Below are positions 16,280 to 24,369 of a stretch of DNA of 30,095 bases, one piece after another. The DNA comes from JAZDLC01 sp043802345 (GTDB taxonomy: Bacteria > Planctomycetota > B15-G4 > JADJEK01). Positions within the stretch are counted from its first letter, which is position 1, and each line of letters begins with the position of its first letter. The notes beneath the pieces were generated by a model. It did no database searches. It saw nothing but the letters and a program-made list of their open reading frames with translations, and was not told where the DNA came from. Location: assembly GCA_043802345.1 (NCBI GenBank), contig JAZDLC010000080.1:1-30095 (forward strand), written 5' to 3'. Position numbers and translations under genes: made by a program.

Positions 16280-17323
16280 ATGGGTTCCAGGGTCTTCAAC
16301 TCATTCGAAATGGCGCAGGCTCAGTTCGATTCGGCCGCCGACCTTCTCGAGCTAGATACCGCTACGCGGGAGATTCTCCGAACACCCTTGCGGGAGTTCT
16401 CCTTCGCCATTCCGATCCGCATGGACGATGGCGCGATGAAGGTCTTTCGGGGATTCCGGGTCCAGCACAACGACGCTCGGGGGCCCGGCAAGGGTGGGAT
16501 TCGCTTTCATCCTCTCGAGACGCTGGACACCGTCCGGGCGCTCGCCACCTGGATGACCTGGAAGTGCGCTGTCGTCGACATCCCTCTCGGGGGCGCCAAG
16601 GGTGGAGTCATTTGTGATCCGCACAACCTCAGCCTCCACGAGCAGGAGCGGATCTGCCGCGGATTCATCCGCCAGATCGTCCGGAACGTCGGGCCGGTCC
16701 AGGATGTTCCCGCCCCGGATGTGATGACCAATTCACAGCACATGCTCTGGATGCTGGACGAGTACGAGGTCATTACCGGTGAGAGGGCGCCAGGCTTCAT
16801 CACGGGCAAGCCTGTCGGCATGGGCGGATCGCTGGGGCGGACCGAGGCCACCGGTTTCGGGGTGGTCTTCACCATTCGTGAGGCACTCAAGCAACTGAAC
16901 ATCCGAGCTTCGGACACGACCGCATCGGTGCAGGGATTCGGCAACGTGTCCCAGTACGCAGTGCGCCTGCTGACCCAGCTCGGAGGGACCGTGACCTGCG
17001 TTTCCTGCTGGGATCAGGAGGACGAGACATCCTACGCATTCCGGAAGGCCGACGGCTTCAATCTCGACGATCTGTTGGCGATCTCCGACCGTTTCGGAGG
17101 CATCGACCGCGCCAAGGCTCGCGATCTGGGATACGAAGTCCTGTCCGGCGACAGTTGGATCGAGCAGGACGTGGACATTCTCATTCCCGCTGCGCTCGAG
17201 AACCAGATCACGAGCGACAATGTCGCGCGAATCGGCAAGCGGGTGAAGATCATTGCCGAGGGTGCCACGGACCCACATCGCCCGAGGCCGACAAGGTCCT
17301 TCACGAGCGTGGCATCTTCATGA
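16280..17323 (+). CDS. gdhA: Glutamate dehydrogenase, N-terminal part (frameshifted)
   Basis: Oxidative deamination of glutamate to 2-oxoglutarate, or the reverse, with NAD(P). ATG 16280 follows GGAGCGGGG. The dimerisation/substrate domain is clear: GPGKGGIRFHP (Lys71), WMTWKCAVVDIPLGGAKGG (Lys95 and Lys107, substrate and catalytic lysines) and PAPDVMT (catalytic Asp). The Rossmann part has VQGFGNVSQYAVRLL. The true frame holds to AEGA at 17266; after that the reading is out of frame (TDPHRPRPT...) to a stop at 17323. Adding one base between 17266 and 17268 restores the conserved AEGANGPTSPEADKVL. The gene leads a plus-strand group with the two PPDK-N proteins downstream. Confidence 0.9.
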   Translation: MGSRVFNSFEMAQAQFDSAADLLELDTATREILRTPLREFSFAIPIRMDDGAMKVFRGFRVQHNDARGPGKGGIRFHPLETLDTVRALATWMTWKCAVVDIPLGGAKGGVICDPHNLSLHEQERICRGFIRQIVRNVGPVQDVPAPDVMTNSQHMLWMLDEYEVITGERAPGFITGKPVGMGGSLGRTEATGFGVVFTIREALKQLNIRASDTTASVQGFGNVSQYAVRLLTQLGGTVTCVSCWDQEDETSYAFRKADGFNLDDLLAISDRFGGIDRAKARDLGYEVLSGDSWIEQDVDILIPAALENQITSDNVARIGKRVKIIAEGATDPHRPRPTRSFTSVASS

Positions 17324-17565
17324 TTCCGGACCTGCTTGCCAACGCGGGCGGCGTCACCTGCAGCTATTTCGAGCAGGTCCAGAGCAACATGAACTACTAT
17401 TGGGCCAAGGACGAGGTGCTCGGCAAGCTGGACATGAAGATGACCACTGCCTTCATCGCCGTCAGTGAAGTGGCCCGGAAGCGGAAGCTGTACATGCGGG
17501 ACGCCGCCTACCTCATCGCGGTGGATCGCGTCGCGCGTGCCTGCCACGACCGCGGCTGGGTGTAA
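17269..17565 (+). CDS. gdhA: Glutamate dehydrogenase, C-terminal part (frameshifted)
   Basis: Continues the Glu dehydrogenase in the +1-shifted frame: GPTSPEADKVL, GIFMIPDLLANAGGVTCSYFEQVQ and WAKDEVLGKLDMKM, ending in RACHDRGWV and a TAA at 17563-17565. The joined protein is about 428 residues, the family norm, so nothing besides one base seems missing. There is no ribosome-binding site or natural start here, and as written the two parts would not give an active enzyme. A one-base loss in the sequence is the simplest reading. Confidence 0.85.
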   Translation, partial: GPTSPEADKVLHERGIFMIPDLLANAGGVTCSYFEQVQSNMNYYWAKDEVLGKLDMKMTTAFIAVSEVARKRKLYMRDAAYLIAVDRVARACHDRGWV

Positions 17566-17640
17566 AGGCCTCATGCGCAGCCGGATGCGCAGCCGGCCGG
17601 GTCGTGAGTACGGTGCGTGTTCCGGCGGAGTCGTGCCCGC

Positions 17641-19398
17641 ATGGCCGAACGAAAGTTCCAGACCCCGGAAGTCCCGAGATTCGAACGTGAGTTCTTCGAA
17701 CCCGGGAAGCCCCTGACGCGCATCGGCGATGGTTCCATCGGAGGCAAGACCCAGGGTCTCGCTTTCGCGCGCGACCTTCTCGCTTCGGAGTTCGGACACG
17801 AGTTTGAGGACGTCGACATCGCGGTGCCCACGCTGACCGTGCTGGGAACCGATATCTTCGATTCCTTCATGCGATCGAATGGCCTCCACGAGATCTCACT
17901 CTCCGGCGATCCAGACGACCGGATAGCCCACGCCTTCCAGCAGGCCGAACTGCCCGTGGAAGTGGTCGGCGACCTGAGGGCCGTTGTCGAACGGGTTCAC
18001 TCGCCCCTTGCCGTGCGCTCTTCCAGCCTGCTCGAGGACGCGATGTTCCGTCCATTCGCCGGTGTCTACGAGACGAAGATGACACCGAACAATCAGCCCG
18101 ACCCTGCCACACGGTTTCGACGGCTCCTGGAGGCGATCAAGTACGTCTATGCTTCCACGTACTTTGGAGCGGCCAAGGACTACATTCGCGCGACCGACGA
18201 GGATCCCCGCTCCGAGAAGATGGCGGTCATCATCCAGGAGGTCGTCGGCACGCGGCACGGCGACCGGTTCTATCCGGATCTCTCCGGAGTTTGCCGCTCC
18301 TACGACTACTACCCCACCGGACGCACTCGGCCGGAAGAAGGCGTCGTCAATCTCGCTCTCGGGTTGGGCAAGGCGATCGTCGACGGGGGCGTGGTCTGGA
18401 GCTATTGCCCTGCCCGGCCCCGCAAACCGCCGCCGTTCGGGTCGACTCGTGACCTGCTGCGGAATACACAGACCACCTTCTGGTCCGTGAACATGGGACA
18501 GATCACTGAATACGACCCCATCGCCGAGACCGAGTACCTTTCCAAGCATGACCTCGCCGCGGCCGATTATGACAACACTCTCAGGCTCGTGGCCTCGACC
18601 TACGACGCGCAATCGGACCGTTTGTCCCCCGGCGTCGGGGTGCGGGGACCCCGGGTGTTGAACTTCGCCCCCCTGCTCGGGATGAACAGCTTCGGTTTCA
18701 ACGACCTCCTTCGCCGCCTCCTTGCTGCCTGCGAGGGCGCCACGGGGACACCCGTAGAGATCGAATTCGCCATGACCTTCCCCCACGCGGCCGGCCGAGA
18801 ACGCGCGCGCCTCGGATTCCTCCAGGTCAGACCGATGGTGGTGTCCGACACGGAAGTGGACGTTTCTGATGTGGAGATCTCGGCCAGAGATGCGCTCGTC
18901 GCATCCACGCGAGTCATGGGGAACGGGACCGACGAGTCAATCCGTGATATCGTCTACGTCAAGCCCGACGTCTTCGATGCGCGTCACACGCGTGTGATTG
19001 CGCAGGAGCTTCAGCAGATGAACGCCGCGCTCCTGGCCGAGGGTCGACCGTATCTACTCATCGGCTTCGGGCGGTGGGGAAGCAGTGACCCCTGGCTCGG
19101 AATACCGGTCGTCTGGGGCCAGATCTGCGGGGCCCGCGCAATCGTCGAGGCGACATTGCCGAACATGCTCGTCGATCCCAGCCAGGGCTCGCACTTTTTT
19201 CACAACATCTCGAACTTCCAGGTCAGCTATTTCACGGTACGTGAAGGGGACGGTACGGGCAACGTCGACTTCGGCTGGCTGGCCGGGCAGGCGTTCGCCT
19301 ACGACACGGAATTCGTCCGGCACGTGCGGCTGGATGAATCACTCCTGGTGAAGGTTGACGGGAGGACCGGGCGTGGTGTGATTCTCCGAAGAGCCTGA
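17641..19398 (+). CDS. PEP/pyruvate-binding (PPDK-N, ATP-grasp-like) domain protein
   Basis: 585 residues. ATG 17641 follows GGAG with a ten-base spacer; the in-frame GTG at 17617 has no conserved extension. The nucleotide-binding domain of pyruvate phosphate dikinase/PEP synthase is visible: GGKTQGLAFARDLL (start of the domain), LAVRSSSLLEDAMFRPFAGVYET (the conserved RSS motif) and VIIQEVVG near residue 200. A C-terminal domain with FGRWGSSDPWLGIPV and GSHFFHNISNFQVSYF is shared with the next gene. The phosphohistidine swivel domain and PEP-binding barrel of true PEP synthase are absent, so it cannot carry out the whole reaction alone. Function unknown; a phosphotransfer or ATP-dependent regulatory role is conceivable. 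Confidence 0.85.
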   Translation: MAERKFQTPEVPRFEREFFEPGKPLTRIGDGSIGGKTQGLAFARDLLASEFGHEFEDVDIAVPTLTVLGTDIFDSFMRSNGLHEISLSGDPDDRIAHAFQQAELPVEVVGDLRAVVERVHSPLAVRSSSLLEDAMFRPFAGVYETKMTPNNQPDPATRFRRLLEAIKYVYASTYFGAAKDYIRATDEDPRSEKMAVIIQEVVGTRHGDRFYPDLSGVCRSYDYYPTGRTRPEEGVVNLALGLGKAIVDGGVVWSYCPARPRKPPPFGSTRDLLRNTQTTFWSVNMGQITEYDPIAETEYLSKHDLAAADYDNTLRLVASTYDAQSDRLSPGVGVRGPRVLNFAPLLGMNSFGFNDLLRRLLAACEGATGTPVEIEFAMTFPHAAGRERARLGFLQVRPMVVSDTEVDVSDVEISARDALVASTRVMGNGTDESIRDIVYVKPDVFDARHTRVIAQELQQMNAALLAEGRPYLLIGFGRWGSSDPWLGIPVVWGQICGARAIVEATLPNMLVDPSQGSHFFHNISNFQVSYFTVREGDGTGNVDFGWLAGQAFAYDTEFVRHVRLDESLLVKVDGRTGRGVILRRA

Positions 19399-19439
19399 AT
19401 GCGTGGCCGCAGGCCGCGTCACAGGTGAAGGACGGAGAT

Positions 19440-19478
19440 ATGGTTCGGAAACGAAGTCACCAGTACTGGCAGGAATGA
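19440..19478 (+). other. Possible 12-codon leader ORF
   Basis: ATG at 19440 is preceded by GGAG with a three-base gap and encodes MVRKRSHQYWQE, then a TGA sharing its last base with the ATG at 19478 of the GAF-PPDK gene. It may be a coupled leader peptide, or chance. Confidence 0.2.
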
Positions 19479-21511
19479 TGGAATCCAGAACAACGGCCGA
19501 GCAGATCATGGCGTCGCTCATGGAGCGGGCCAAGGAACTCAACTGCCTGTATCGGGTTGACGAGATCCTCAGCCGGCAGGATGCGCCGATCCAGGAGATA
19601 ATGACCGAGTTGATCGAGGCGCTGCCGTCTGGTTGGCAGTATCCAGATATCTGTGGAAGCATGATCTCCATCGCGGGGATGTTCTGCTCACCCGCCGATT
19701 TCGTCGAGACTCCATGGCGCCAGACGGCGGACATTGTCACCGAGGGGGAGAAGGTCGGCGAGCTGTGCGTATACTACACCGAGAAGCGTCCGCAGGCCGA
19801 CGAAGGGCCGTTCCTGAAGGAAGAACGCCGCCTCATCACTGCCATCGCCAATCACATCAGCCTCTTTCTGACTCAACGCTCTCTCCGCAGCGAACACGCG
19901 ACGCTGACGAACGTCATTGAGAGCGCTTCGGAGAGAGGTGGCACGCGGAAGCCGTGGAACGTGTTGCTGGAATTCCTGCGGCAAACCGACGCGAACCTGT
20001 TCGATCGAATCACCAGGAAGATGATCAATCATCTTTGCTGGAGCGGCATCGCTGAAGCCGAGCGTCTGCTTTCGGGAGATGAGGAACTGTCGGAAGCGCT
20101 GCGGCAGGCTGGTGCTGACGAGAAGCGGCCGCTCTCGAAACGTTCGTTGGCTGCTTTCCACGATCTGAGCGAAGAGACGTTCGAACTTGCCGCACGGCAC
20201 CTGAGCGAGAACGAGATCATCGGCCTCATTCACGCGTGGATCAACGAGCATAAGTCGATCTTCCTGATCAAGAGTCTGGAGAATCCCGGGACCGGATTGG
20301 CGGAGATCGCTGACGCCGTGGAGCGATACCGCAGCGCGGGCATCGATGAGTCCGACCTGCCCATCTCGGTACAGATGACCCTGAGTGTGGCCTTGCTCCG
20401 GCGGTTCTTCGTCGATGAACTCGGCTTCATCAACATCGCCAAGAAGTTCGTGAAGGTGACGGACTTCTACGACCTCGTCAGCCATCTGGTCCATCCCGCC
20501 AAGAGTCAGGGGAAGCTGGGCGGCAAGGGGGCAGGGCTGTTCCTGGCAGCACAGGTGCTGGCCAATTGTCCCCCGGAATCACACCCATTCGAAACCCTTC
20601 GAATACCCAAGACGTGGTACGTGGCCTCAGATACCATTCTCGAGTTCATTCACTACAACAACCTCGAGGAGGTGTACAATCGCAAGTACACGGACATCGA
20701 GCGAGTCAGGCAGGAATACCCCCACGTCGTCCAGCTCTTCAAGAATTCTCGTTTCCCGCCGGACATCGTCAAGGCTCTGGCCGCGACGTTGGATGACTTC
20801 GGCGAGACACCGCTGATCGTGCGCAGTTCCAGCCTTCTGGAGGACCGTACCGGGGCTTCGTTCTCGGGCAAGTACAAGAGCCTGTTCCTTGCCAATCAGG
20901 GCTCCAAGGAAGCCCGCCTGGCGGCACTTCAAGATGCCATCGCGGAAGTCTATGCCTCGGTGTTCGGACCTGATCCCATTGAGTACCGGGCTGAGCGTGA
21001 GTTACTGGACTTCCGCGAGAGATGGGCGTTCTCATCCAGGAGGTTGTTGGCCGGCGCATCGGCAACTACTTCATGCCGACTTTCTCAGGAGTCGCCTTCA
21101 GCTGTAACGAATTCCGGTGGTCCAGTCGGATCAAGCGCGAGGATGGACTGGTGCGCATGGTTCCCGGTCTCGGAACGCGCGCAGTGGACCGGACTGTCGA
21201 TGACTACCCGCTCCTGTTCGCACCGGGGCAGCCGGGGCTGCGCACGAACGTCACCACGGACGAAGTACGCCGGTATTCGCCGAAGAAACTCGACGTCATC
21301 AACCTCAAGGAAAACGTCCTCGAGACGCTCGAGATCAGAGAACTCTTGCGCGAATGCGGCGATGACTATCCTGACGTGCGGAAGATGGTTTCGATTGTGG
21401 ATGGCGACCGGCTACGGAGGCCCACGCTACTCGAGCCGGACTGGGAAAAGGACGACGTCGTCGTCACGTTTGAGGGCCTTCTCTCGGATGGACTGTTCGT
21501 GGGACGGATGA
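19475..21511 (+). CDS. GAF-like/PPDK-N protein, N-terminal part (frameshifted)
   Basis: Start at tandem ATGs 19475/19478 with AGGA close upstream. Residues ~1-140 are a GAF-like sensory domain (ERAKELNCLYRVDEILSR, WQYPDICGSMISIAG, PWRQTADIVTEGEKVGELCVYYTE, FLKEERRLITAIANHISLFL). A helical middle with FLRQTDANLFDRITRKMINHLCWSG follows, then the PPDK-N domain: KLGGKGAGLFLAAQVL and LIVRSSSLLEDRTGASFSGKYKS. True coding ends near 21019 (LLDFRE); the rest to 21511 is out of frame. One base added there gives LDFREEMGVLIQEVVGRRIGNYF, joining the next part. The N-terminal domain suggests that a small molecule or redox signal controls the ATP-grasp part; this is inference. Confidence 0.82.
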   Translation: MMESRTTAEQIMASLMERAKELNCLYRVDEILSRQDAPIQEIMTELIEALPSGWQYPDICGSMISIAGMFCSPADFVETPWRQTADIVTEGEKVGELCVYYTEKRPQADEGPFLKEERRLITAIANHISLFLTQRSLRSEHATLTNVIESASERGGTRKPWNVLLEFLRQTDANLFDRITRKMINHLCWSGIAEAERLLSGDEELSEALRQAGADEKRPLSKRSLAAFHDLSEETFELAARHLSENEIIGLIHAWINEHKSIFLIKSLENPGTGLAEIADAVERYRSAGIDESDLPISVQMTLSVALLRRFFVDELGFINIAKKFVKVTDFYDLVSHLVHPAKSQGKLGGKGAGLFLAAQVLANCPPESHPFETLRIPKTWYVASDTILEFIHYNNLEEVYNRKYTDIERVRQEYPHVVQLFKNSRFPPDIVKALAATLDDFGETPLIVRSSSLLEDRTGASFSGKYKSLFLANQGSKEARLAALQDAIAEVYASVFGPDPIEYRAERELLDFRERWAFSSRRLLAGASATTSCRLSQESPSAVTNSGGPVGSSARMDWCAWFPVSERAQWTGLSMTTRSCSHRGSRGCARTSPRTKYAGIRRRNSTSSTSRKTSSRRSRSENSCANAAMTILTCGRWFRLWMATGYGGPRYSSRTGKRTTSSSRLRAFSRMDCSWDG

Positions 21512-22665
21512 AGGCCCTTCTCGACGTTCTCCAGCGGGAAATCGGTTTCCCGGTGGACATCGAGTTCGCTTCCGACGGTGAGCACCTCTATCTGGTTCAG
21601 TGCAGGGCTCAGAGCCGCTCCACGGAATACGCCCCGGCTGCCATTCCAAGGGACATCCCGCGAGAGTCGCTTATCTTCTCTGCCAATCGCTACGTCTCCA
21701 ACGGCCGCGTACCTGATATCACACACATCGTCTATGTCGACCCGGAGCGCTACAGCGCATTGACGAGTCACCAGGAGATGCGGGATGTCGGCCATCTGGT
21801 CGGCAAGCTCAACAAGGCGCTTCCCAAGCGCCAGTTCATCCTGCTGGGCCCGGGCCGTTGGGGCAGCCGCGGCGACATCAAGCTTGGCGTTCCGGTCACG
21901 TACTCCGAAATCAACAACACGGCTGTGCTGATGGAAATCGCCCAGCAGAAGGGCAACTACGTTCCGGAACTTTCGTTTGGCACGCATTTCTTCCAGGATC
22001 TGGTCGAGGCCGAGATTCGCTATCTGCCACTCTACCCGGCTGATCCGGAGGTCGTGTTCAACGAGCTGTTCCTGAGGCGCTCGAACAACGTCTTGCTTGA
22101 TCTGATTCCGGGATCGGCGCGGCTCGCCGAGACGGTGCGGGTCATAGATGTACCAGCGTCCACCGGCGGGTACATCCTCCGAGTGCTCATGAACGCTGAC
22201 CTTGACGAAGCGGTTGGCATGCTCGCCAAGGCTGGTGAGCCGGGGGTTGCGCTTTCCGACGAGTCGATCTGGCGCGAGCCGTCGCGGCCCGAAGAGCACT
22301 GGCGCTGGCGCATGCGCATGGTGGAGCGAATGGCCGGACATCTGGACGCGTCGCTCTTCGGCGTGAAGGCATTCTATGTGTTCGGCAGCACGAAGAACGC
22401 TACCGCCGGACCGGGCAGCGATATCGACCTGCTGGTGCATGACGGAGCGGATCCGGAGCAGCGCCGCTTGCTGTCAACCTGGCTGGACGGCTGGAGTCAA
22501 TCGCTGGCCGAAATCAACTACCTGCGCACAGGCTACGTCTCCGAAGGTCTGCTGGACGTGCACTTCGTGACCGACGAGGACATCGCCAGGAGAACGAGCT
22601 ACGCCGTCAAGATCGGAGCGGTGACCGACGCAGCGCGCCCGCTTCCTCTCGCTCCCAGGGGATGA
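21022..22665 (+). CDS. PPDK-N protein, C-terminal part with nucleotidyltransferase domain (frameshifted)
   Basis: Continuation of the preceding gene in the shifted frame. It completes the ATP-grasp-like domain (GVLIQEVVGRRIGNYFMPTF, MVPGLGTRAVDRT, IEFASDGEHLYLVQCR). Next comes the C-terminal domain shared with the 17641 gene (LLGPGRWGSRGDIKLGVPVTYSEI and FGTHFFQDLVEAEIRYLPLYP). Last, at about 22370-22640, is a region with FYVFGSTKNATAGPGSDIDLLVH. The pattern GS-x9-GSDIDLLV is the active-site signature of minimal nucleotidyltransferases (PF01909-like), with both metal-binding Asp. Joined length is about 1,060 residues. A GAF + PPDK-N + nucleotidyltransferase fusion lacks the swivel and barrel domains; its reaction is unknown. 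Confidence 0.82.
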   Translation: MGVLIQEVVGRRIGNYFMPTFSGVAFSCNEFRWSSRIKREDGLVRMVPGLGTRAVDRTVDDYPLLFAPGQPGLRTNVTTDEVRRYSPKKLDVINLKENVLETLEIRELLRECGDDYPDVRKMVSIVDGDRLRRPTLLEPDWEKDDVVVTFEGLLSDGLFVGRMKALLDVLQREIGFPVDIEFASDGEHLYLVQCRAQSRSTEYAPAAIPRDIPRESLIFSANRYVSNGRVPDITHIVYVDPERYSALTSHQEMRDVGHLVGKLNKALPKRQFILLGPGRWGSRGDIKLGVPVTYSEINNTAVLMEIAQQKGNYVPELSFGTHFFQDLVEAEIRYLPLYPADPEVVFNELFLRRSNNVLLDLIPGSARLAETVRVIDVPASTGGYILRVLMNADLDEAVGMLAKAGEPGVALSDESIWREPSRPEEHWRWRMRMVERMAGHLDASLFGVKAFYVFGSTKNATAGPGSDIDLLVHDGADPEQRRLLSTWLDGWSQSLAEINYLRTGYVSEGLLDVHFVTDEDIARRTSYAVKIGAVTDAARPLPLAPRG

Positions 22666-22707
22666 CCGTTCTTGACTCGCATGAATCCGGGACCTTCCGG
22701 ACAGGTT

Positions 22708-23571
22708 TCAAAGCAGGTCGCGCGAGGCGCTCTGCAGATCCTCGAGGTCGAATCTCACGAGCGCGAGTTCCGGCCCGTCGTGGGCGGCACCGAACACGTG
22801 GGTGCGCCCGATGCGATCCCGCCATGAGCCGGTGATCCGAACTGATTCGTGCACGTGGCCATGAAGCGTCAGCAAGGGCTGCCCTCTCTTGATGAAGCGT
22901 TGAATCGCGATGCTCCCCACATGCACGTCAAGTGGTACGTGATCGATCGACTTGCCGTCCAGGGCGGCCCGGTCCAGATTTGATTGGTACGGAGGCGAGT
23001 GGAACAGGAAGACCGCCTGCTGCAGGTCGTCCTTCCCTGCCAGTTCCTCCAGGTCTGCAGCGATGGTCGCGTGCCGGATACGATGGTCCGGCTCGGGGAC
23101 CGATCGTGATCCCTCCTCCGGCGAGACACAACCCGGATCGACGTATCGGGAGACGTCATAGCGCTCCCAGTCCTTCAGCCTGAAGGGCGTGGGCGGGACG
23201 TATGCGTAGCCATAAACCCAGTAGGCGCCCAATTCGACACGCCGGTCGTGAGCGTAGGTCCAGAGTCCGCGAGACGCGACATCCAGGAACGCCGCCTCCT
23301 CGAACTTCCCATCGTCATTGCCGAGCACGAGAAACACCTTGGGGTATGCGTCAAGGAGTCGCTCACGGAGGAGCTCGAACCTCTTGGCAAGATAGCCGTT
23401 GACGAAATCCTCGTGCAGCGGCATGCCGGATGACAACGCCATGAAGGGTGAAGGCAACAGATCGCCGCCGAGAAAGACCGCGTCAGGACGGGCACTCTCG
23501 ATCGTTCGGATCAGTTTCTCGTACCGATCGACCTGCCCATGAATGTCTGAGGCAAAGAGACACCGTGTCAT
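22708..23571 (-). CDS. Calcineurin-like metallophosphoesterase
   Basis: 287 residues, cytoplasmic. The metal-binding blocks appear in order: LFASDIHGQVDRY near the N-terminus, AVFLGGDLLP, LVLGNDDGKFE, FLFHSPPYQS and LTLHGHVHES. These are the five conserved blocks of binuclear metallophosphoesterases. ATG 23571 has GAGGG four bases upstream; the frame continues upstream without conserved sequence. Its end is convergent with the PPDK-nucleotidyltransferase gene, 42 bases apart. The substrate is not deducible; nucleotides or phosphodiesters are possible. Confidence 0.9.
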   Translation of the reverse strand: MTRCLFASDIHGQVDRYEKLIRTIESARPDAVFLGGDLLPSPFMALSSGMPLHEDFVNGYLAKRFELLRERLLDAYPKVFLVLGNDDGKFEEAAFLDVASRGLWTYAHDRRVELGAYWVYGYAYVPPTPFRLKDWERYDVSRYVDPGCVSPEEGSRSVPEPDHRIRHATIAADLEELAGKDDLQQAVFLFHSPPYQSNLDRAALDGKSIDHVPLDVHVGSIAIQRFIKRGQPLLTLHGHVHESVRITGSWRDRIGRTHVFGAAHDGPELALVRFDLEDLQSASRDLL

Positions 23572-23718
23572 CAAGCCCTCGTCTTGGCCATCTGGAGAGT
23601 ATTCTATTGTTGGGGGGGTGTTGGGCCACCAAGGATTGCGTCGGAACGGTGCAACGCGCCCAGTCCCTGGCCAGCGCGCGCCGGATGGCAATCTTGTCCG
23701 ACGCCGAGGGCTCGTGAC

Positions 23719-23795
23719 GTTGCTGGAACCCGCAACCACGGGGCCGCGCGTTGCGACACTGCAACCCCCGGTGCTACGTCGTTGCACATTTCAAC
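23719..23795. promoter_or_regulatory. GTTGC/GCAAC inverted repeats, putative activator sites
   Basis: Three consecutive inverted pairs lie 90-170 bases upstream of the sigma-54 promoter at 23886: GTTGC-N8-GCAAC (23719-23736), GTTGC-N6-GCAAC (23750-23765) and GTTG-N7-CAAC (23781-23795). The same half-site recurs in the cluster at 28231-28293. Position and form fit upstream activating sequences for the sigma-54 activator encoded at 24912-26219. I see no gene in the gap 23572-23934. Confidence 0.6.
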
Positions 23796-23884
23796 CTGCT
23801 GTTCCCGAGAGTCCAGCACCTTGGAACCGCTCTCATCCGCCCCTTTGGCACCAGGTTGGAGCCATCTCGGTGGTCCCGATCGGA

Positions 23885-23900
23885 AGGCACGCGGCTTGCT
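23885..23900 (+). promoter_or_regulatory. Sigma-54 (-24/-12) promoter for the nifX-like gene
   Basis: AGGCACGCGGCTTGCT matches the consensus TGGCACG-N4-TTGCW at every fixed position but the first. The invariant GG is at 23886-23887 and GC at 23898-23899. Transcription would start near 23911, 24 bases before the ATG at 23935. Confidence 0.82.
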
Positions 23901-23934
23901 TCCTTCGGCTGGACGTTCTCGGTGAGCCGACGTC

Positions 23935-24357
23935 ATGAACATCAGTCTTCCAGTGCATCGGGGCAGGATCTCGCCCCTCTTCGACACGGCCCTGCGGGCG
24001 GTCGTGCTCGGAGTCTGCCGGGGCCGGGTGGTTTCGCGGTCAACACTGGAACTTCCCGGGACTTCCCCGATCGAGCAGATCCGGTCGCTGACCGCCGCTG
24101 ACGTGCATGCTCTGGTCTGCGGAGCGATCAGCCGTGCCGCCATGTTTGAACTGCTCCGGCACCAGATCCGGGTATGGCCCGGGGTGGCCGGAGATGTGGA
24201 CTCGGTCATCGAGTCGCTCCTCCGCCTCGGTGTGCCCGGGGAGGCCCTGAGGATGCCGGGATGCCGGGGCCGACGCCACGGCAGGCGCGATCGCTGGCGA
24301 TGGGGATGGCAGTCGCCGGCGTCGCGGGCCGGTCGCGGTGATCGCGTGGATTTCTGA
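23935..24357 (+). CDS. NifB/NifX-family iron-molybdenum cluster-binding protein
   Basis: 140 residues. Residues 1-110 match the dinitrogenase iron-molybdenum cofactor domain (PF02579): MNISLPVHRGRISPLFDTALRAVV, ADVHALVCGAISR and GVAGDVDSVIESLL. Family members bind Fe-S or Fe-Mo cluster precursors; many, like this one, occur outside nitrogen-fixation loci. The C-terminal tail after MPGCRGRR is Arg/Gly/Trp-rich, a Cys followed by a basic tail as in other non-Nif members. The ATG has GGTGAG upstream. It converges on the cysteine-rich gene ending at 24370, and a sigma-54 promoter lies directly upstream. Confidence 0.85.
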   Translation: MNISLPVHRGRISPLFDTALRAVVLGVCRGRVVSRSTLELPGTSPIEQIRSLTAADVHALVCGAISRAAMFELLRHQIRVWPGVAGDVDSVIESLLRLGVPGEALRMPGCRGRRHGRRDRWRWGWQSPASRAGRGDRVDF

Positions 24358-24369
24358 GGTGCGCGGTCC

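Noticed and set aside
17641..22665. PEP synthase (ppsA) or PPDK for the two PEP/pyruvate-binding genes
   Set aside because: The phosphohistidine swivel and PEP-binding barrel domains are missing in both.
23840..23860. TTTGGCACCAGG as another -24 element
   Set aside because: There is no GC at the correct ten-base spacing; the element at 23885 fits far better.
23935..24357. Nitrogen fixation locus because of NifX-like domains
   Set aside because: No nitrogenase structural or other nif gene is present; PF02579 proteins are common outside nitrogen fixation.
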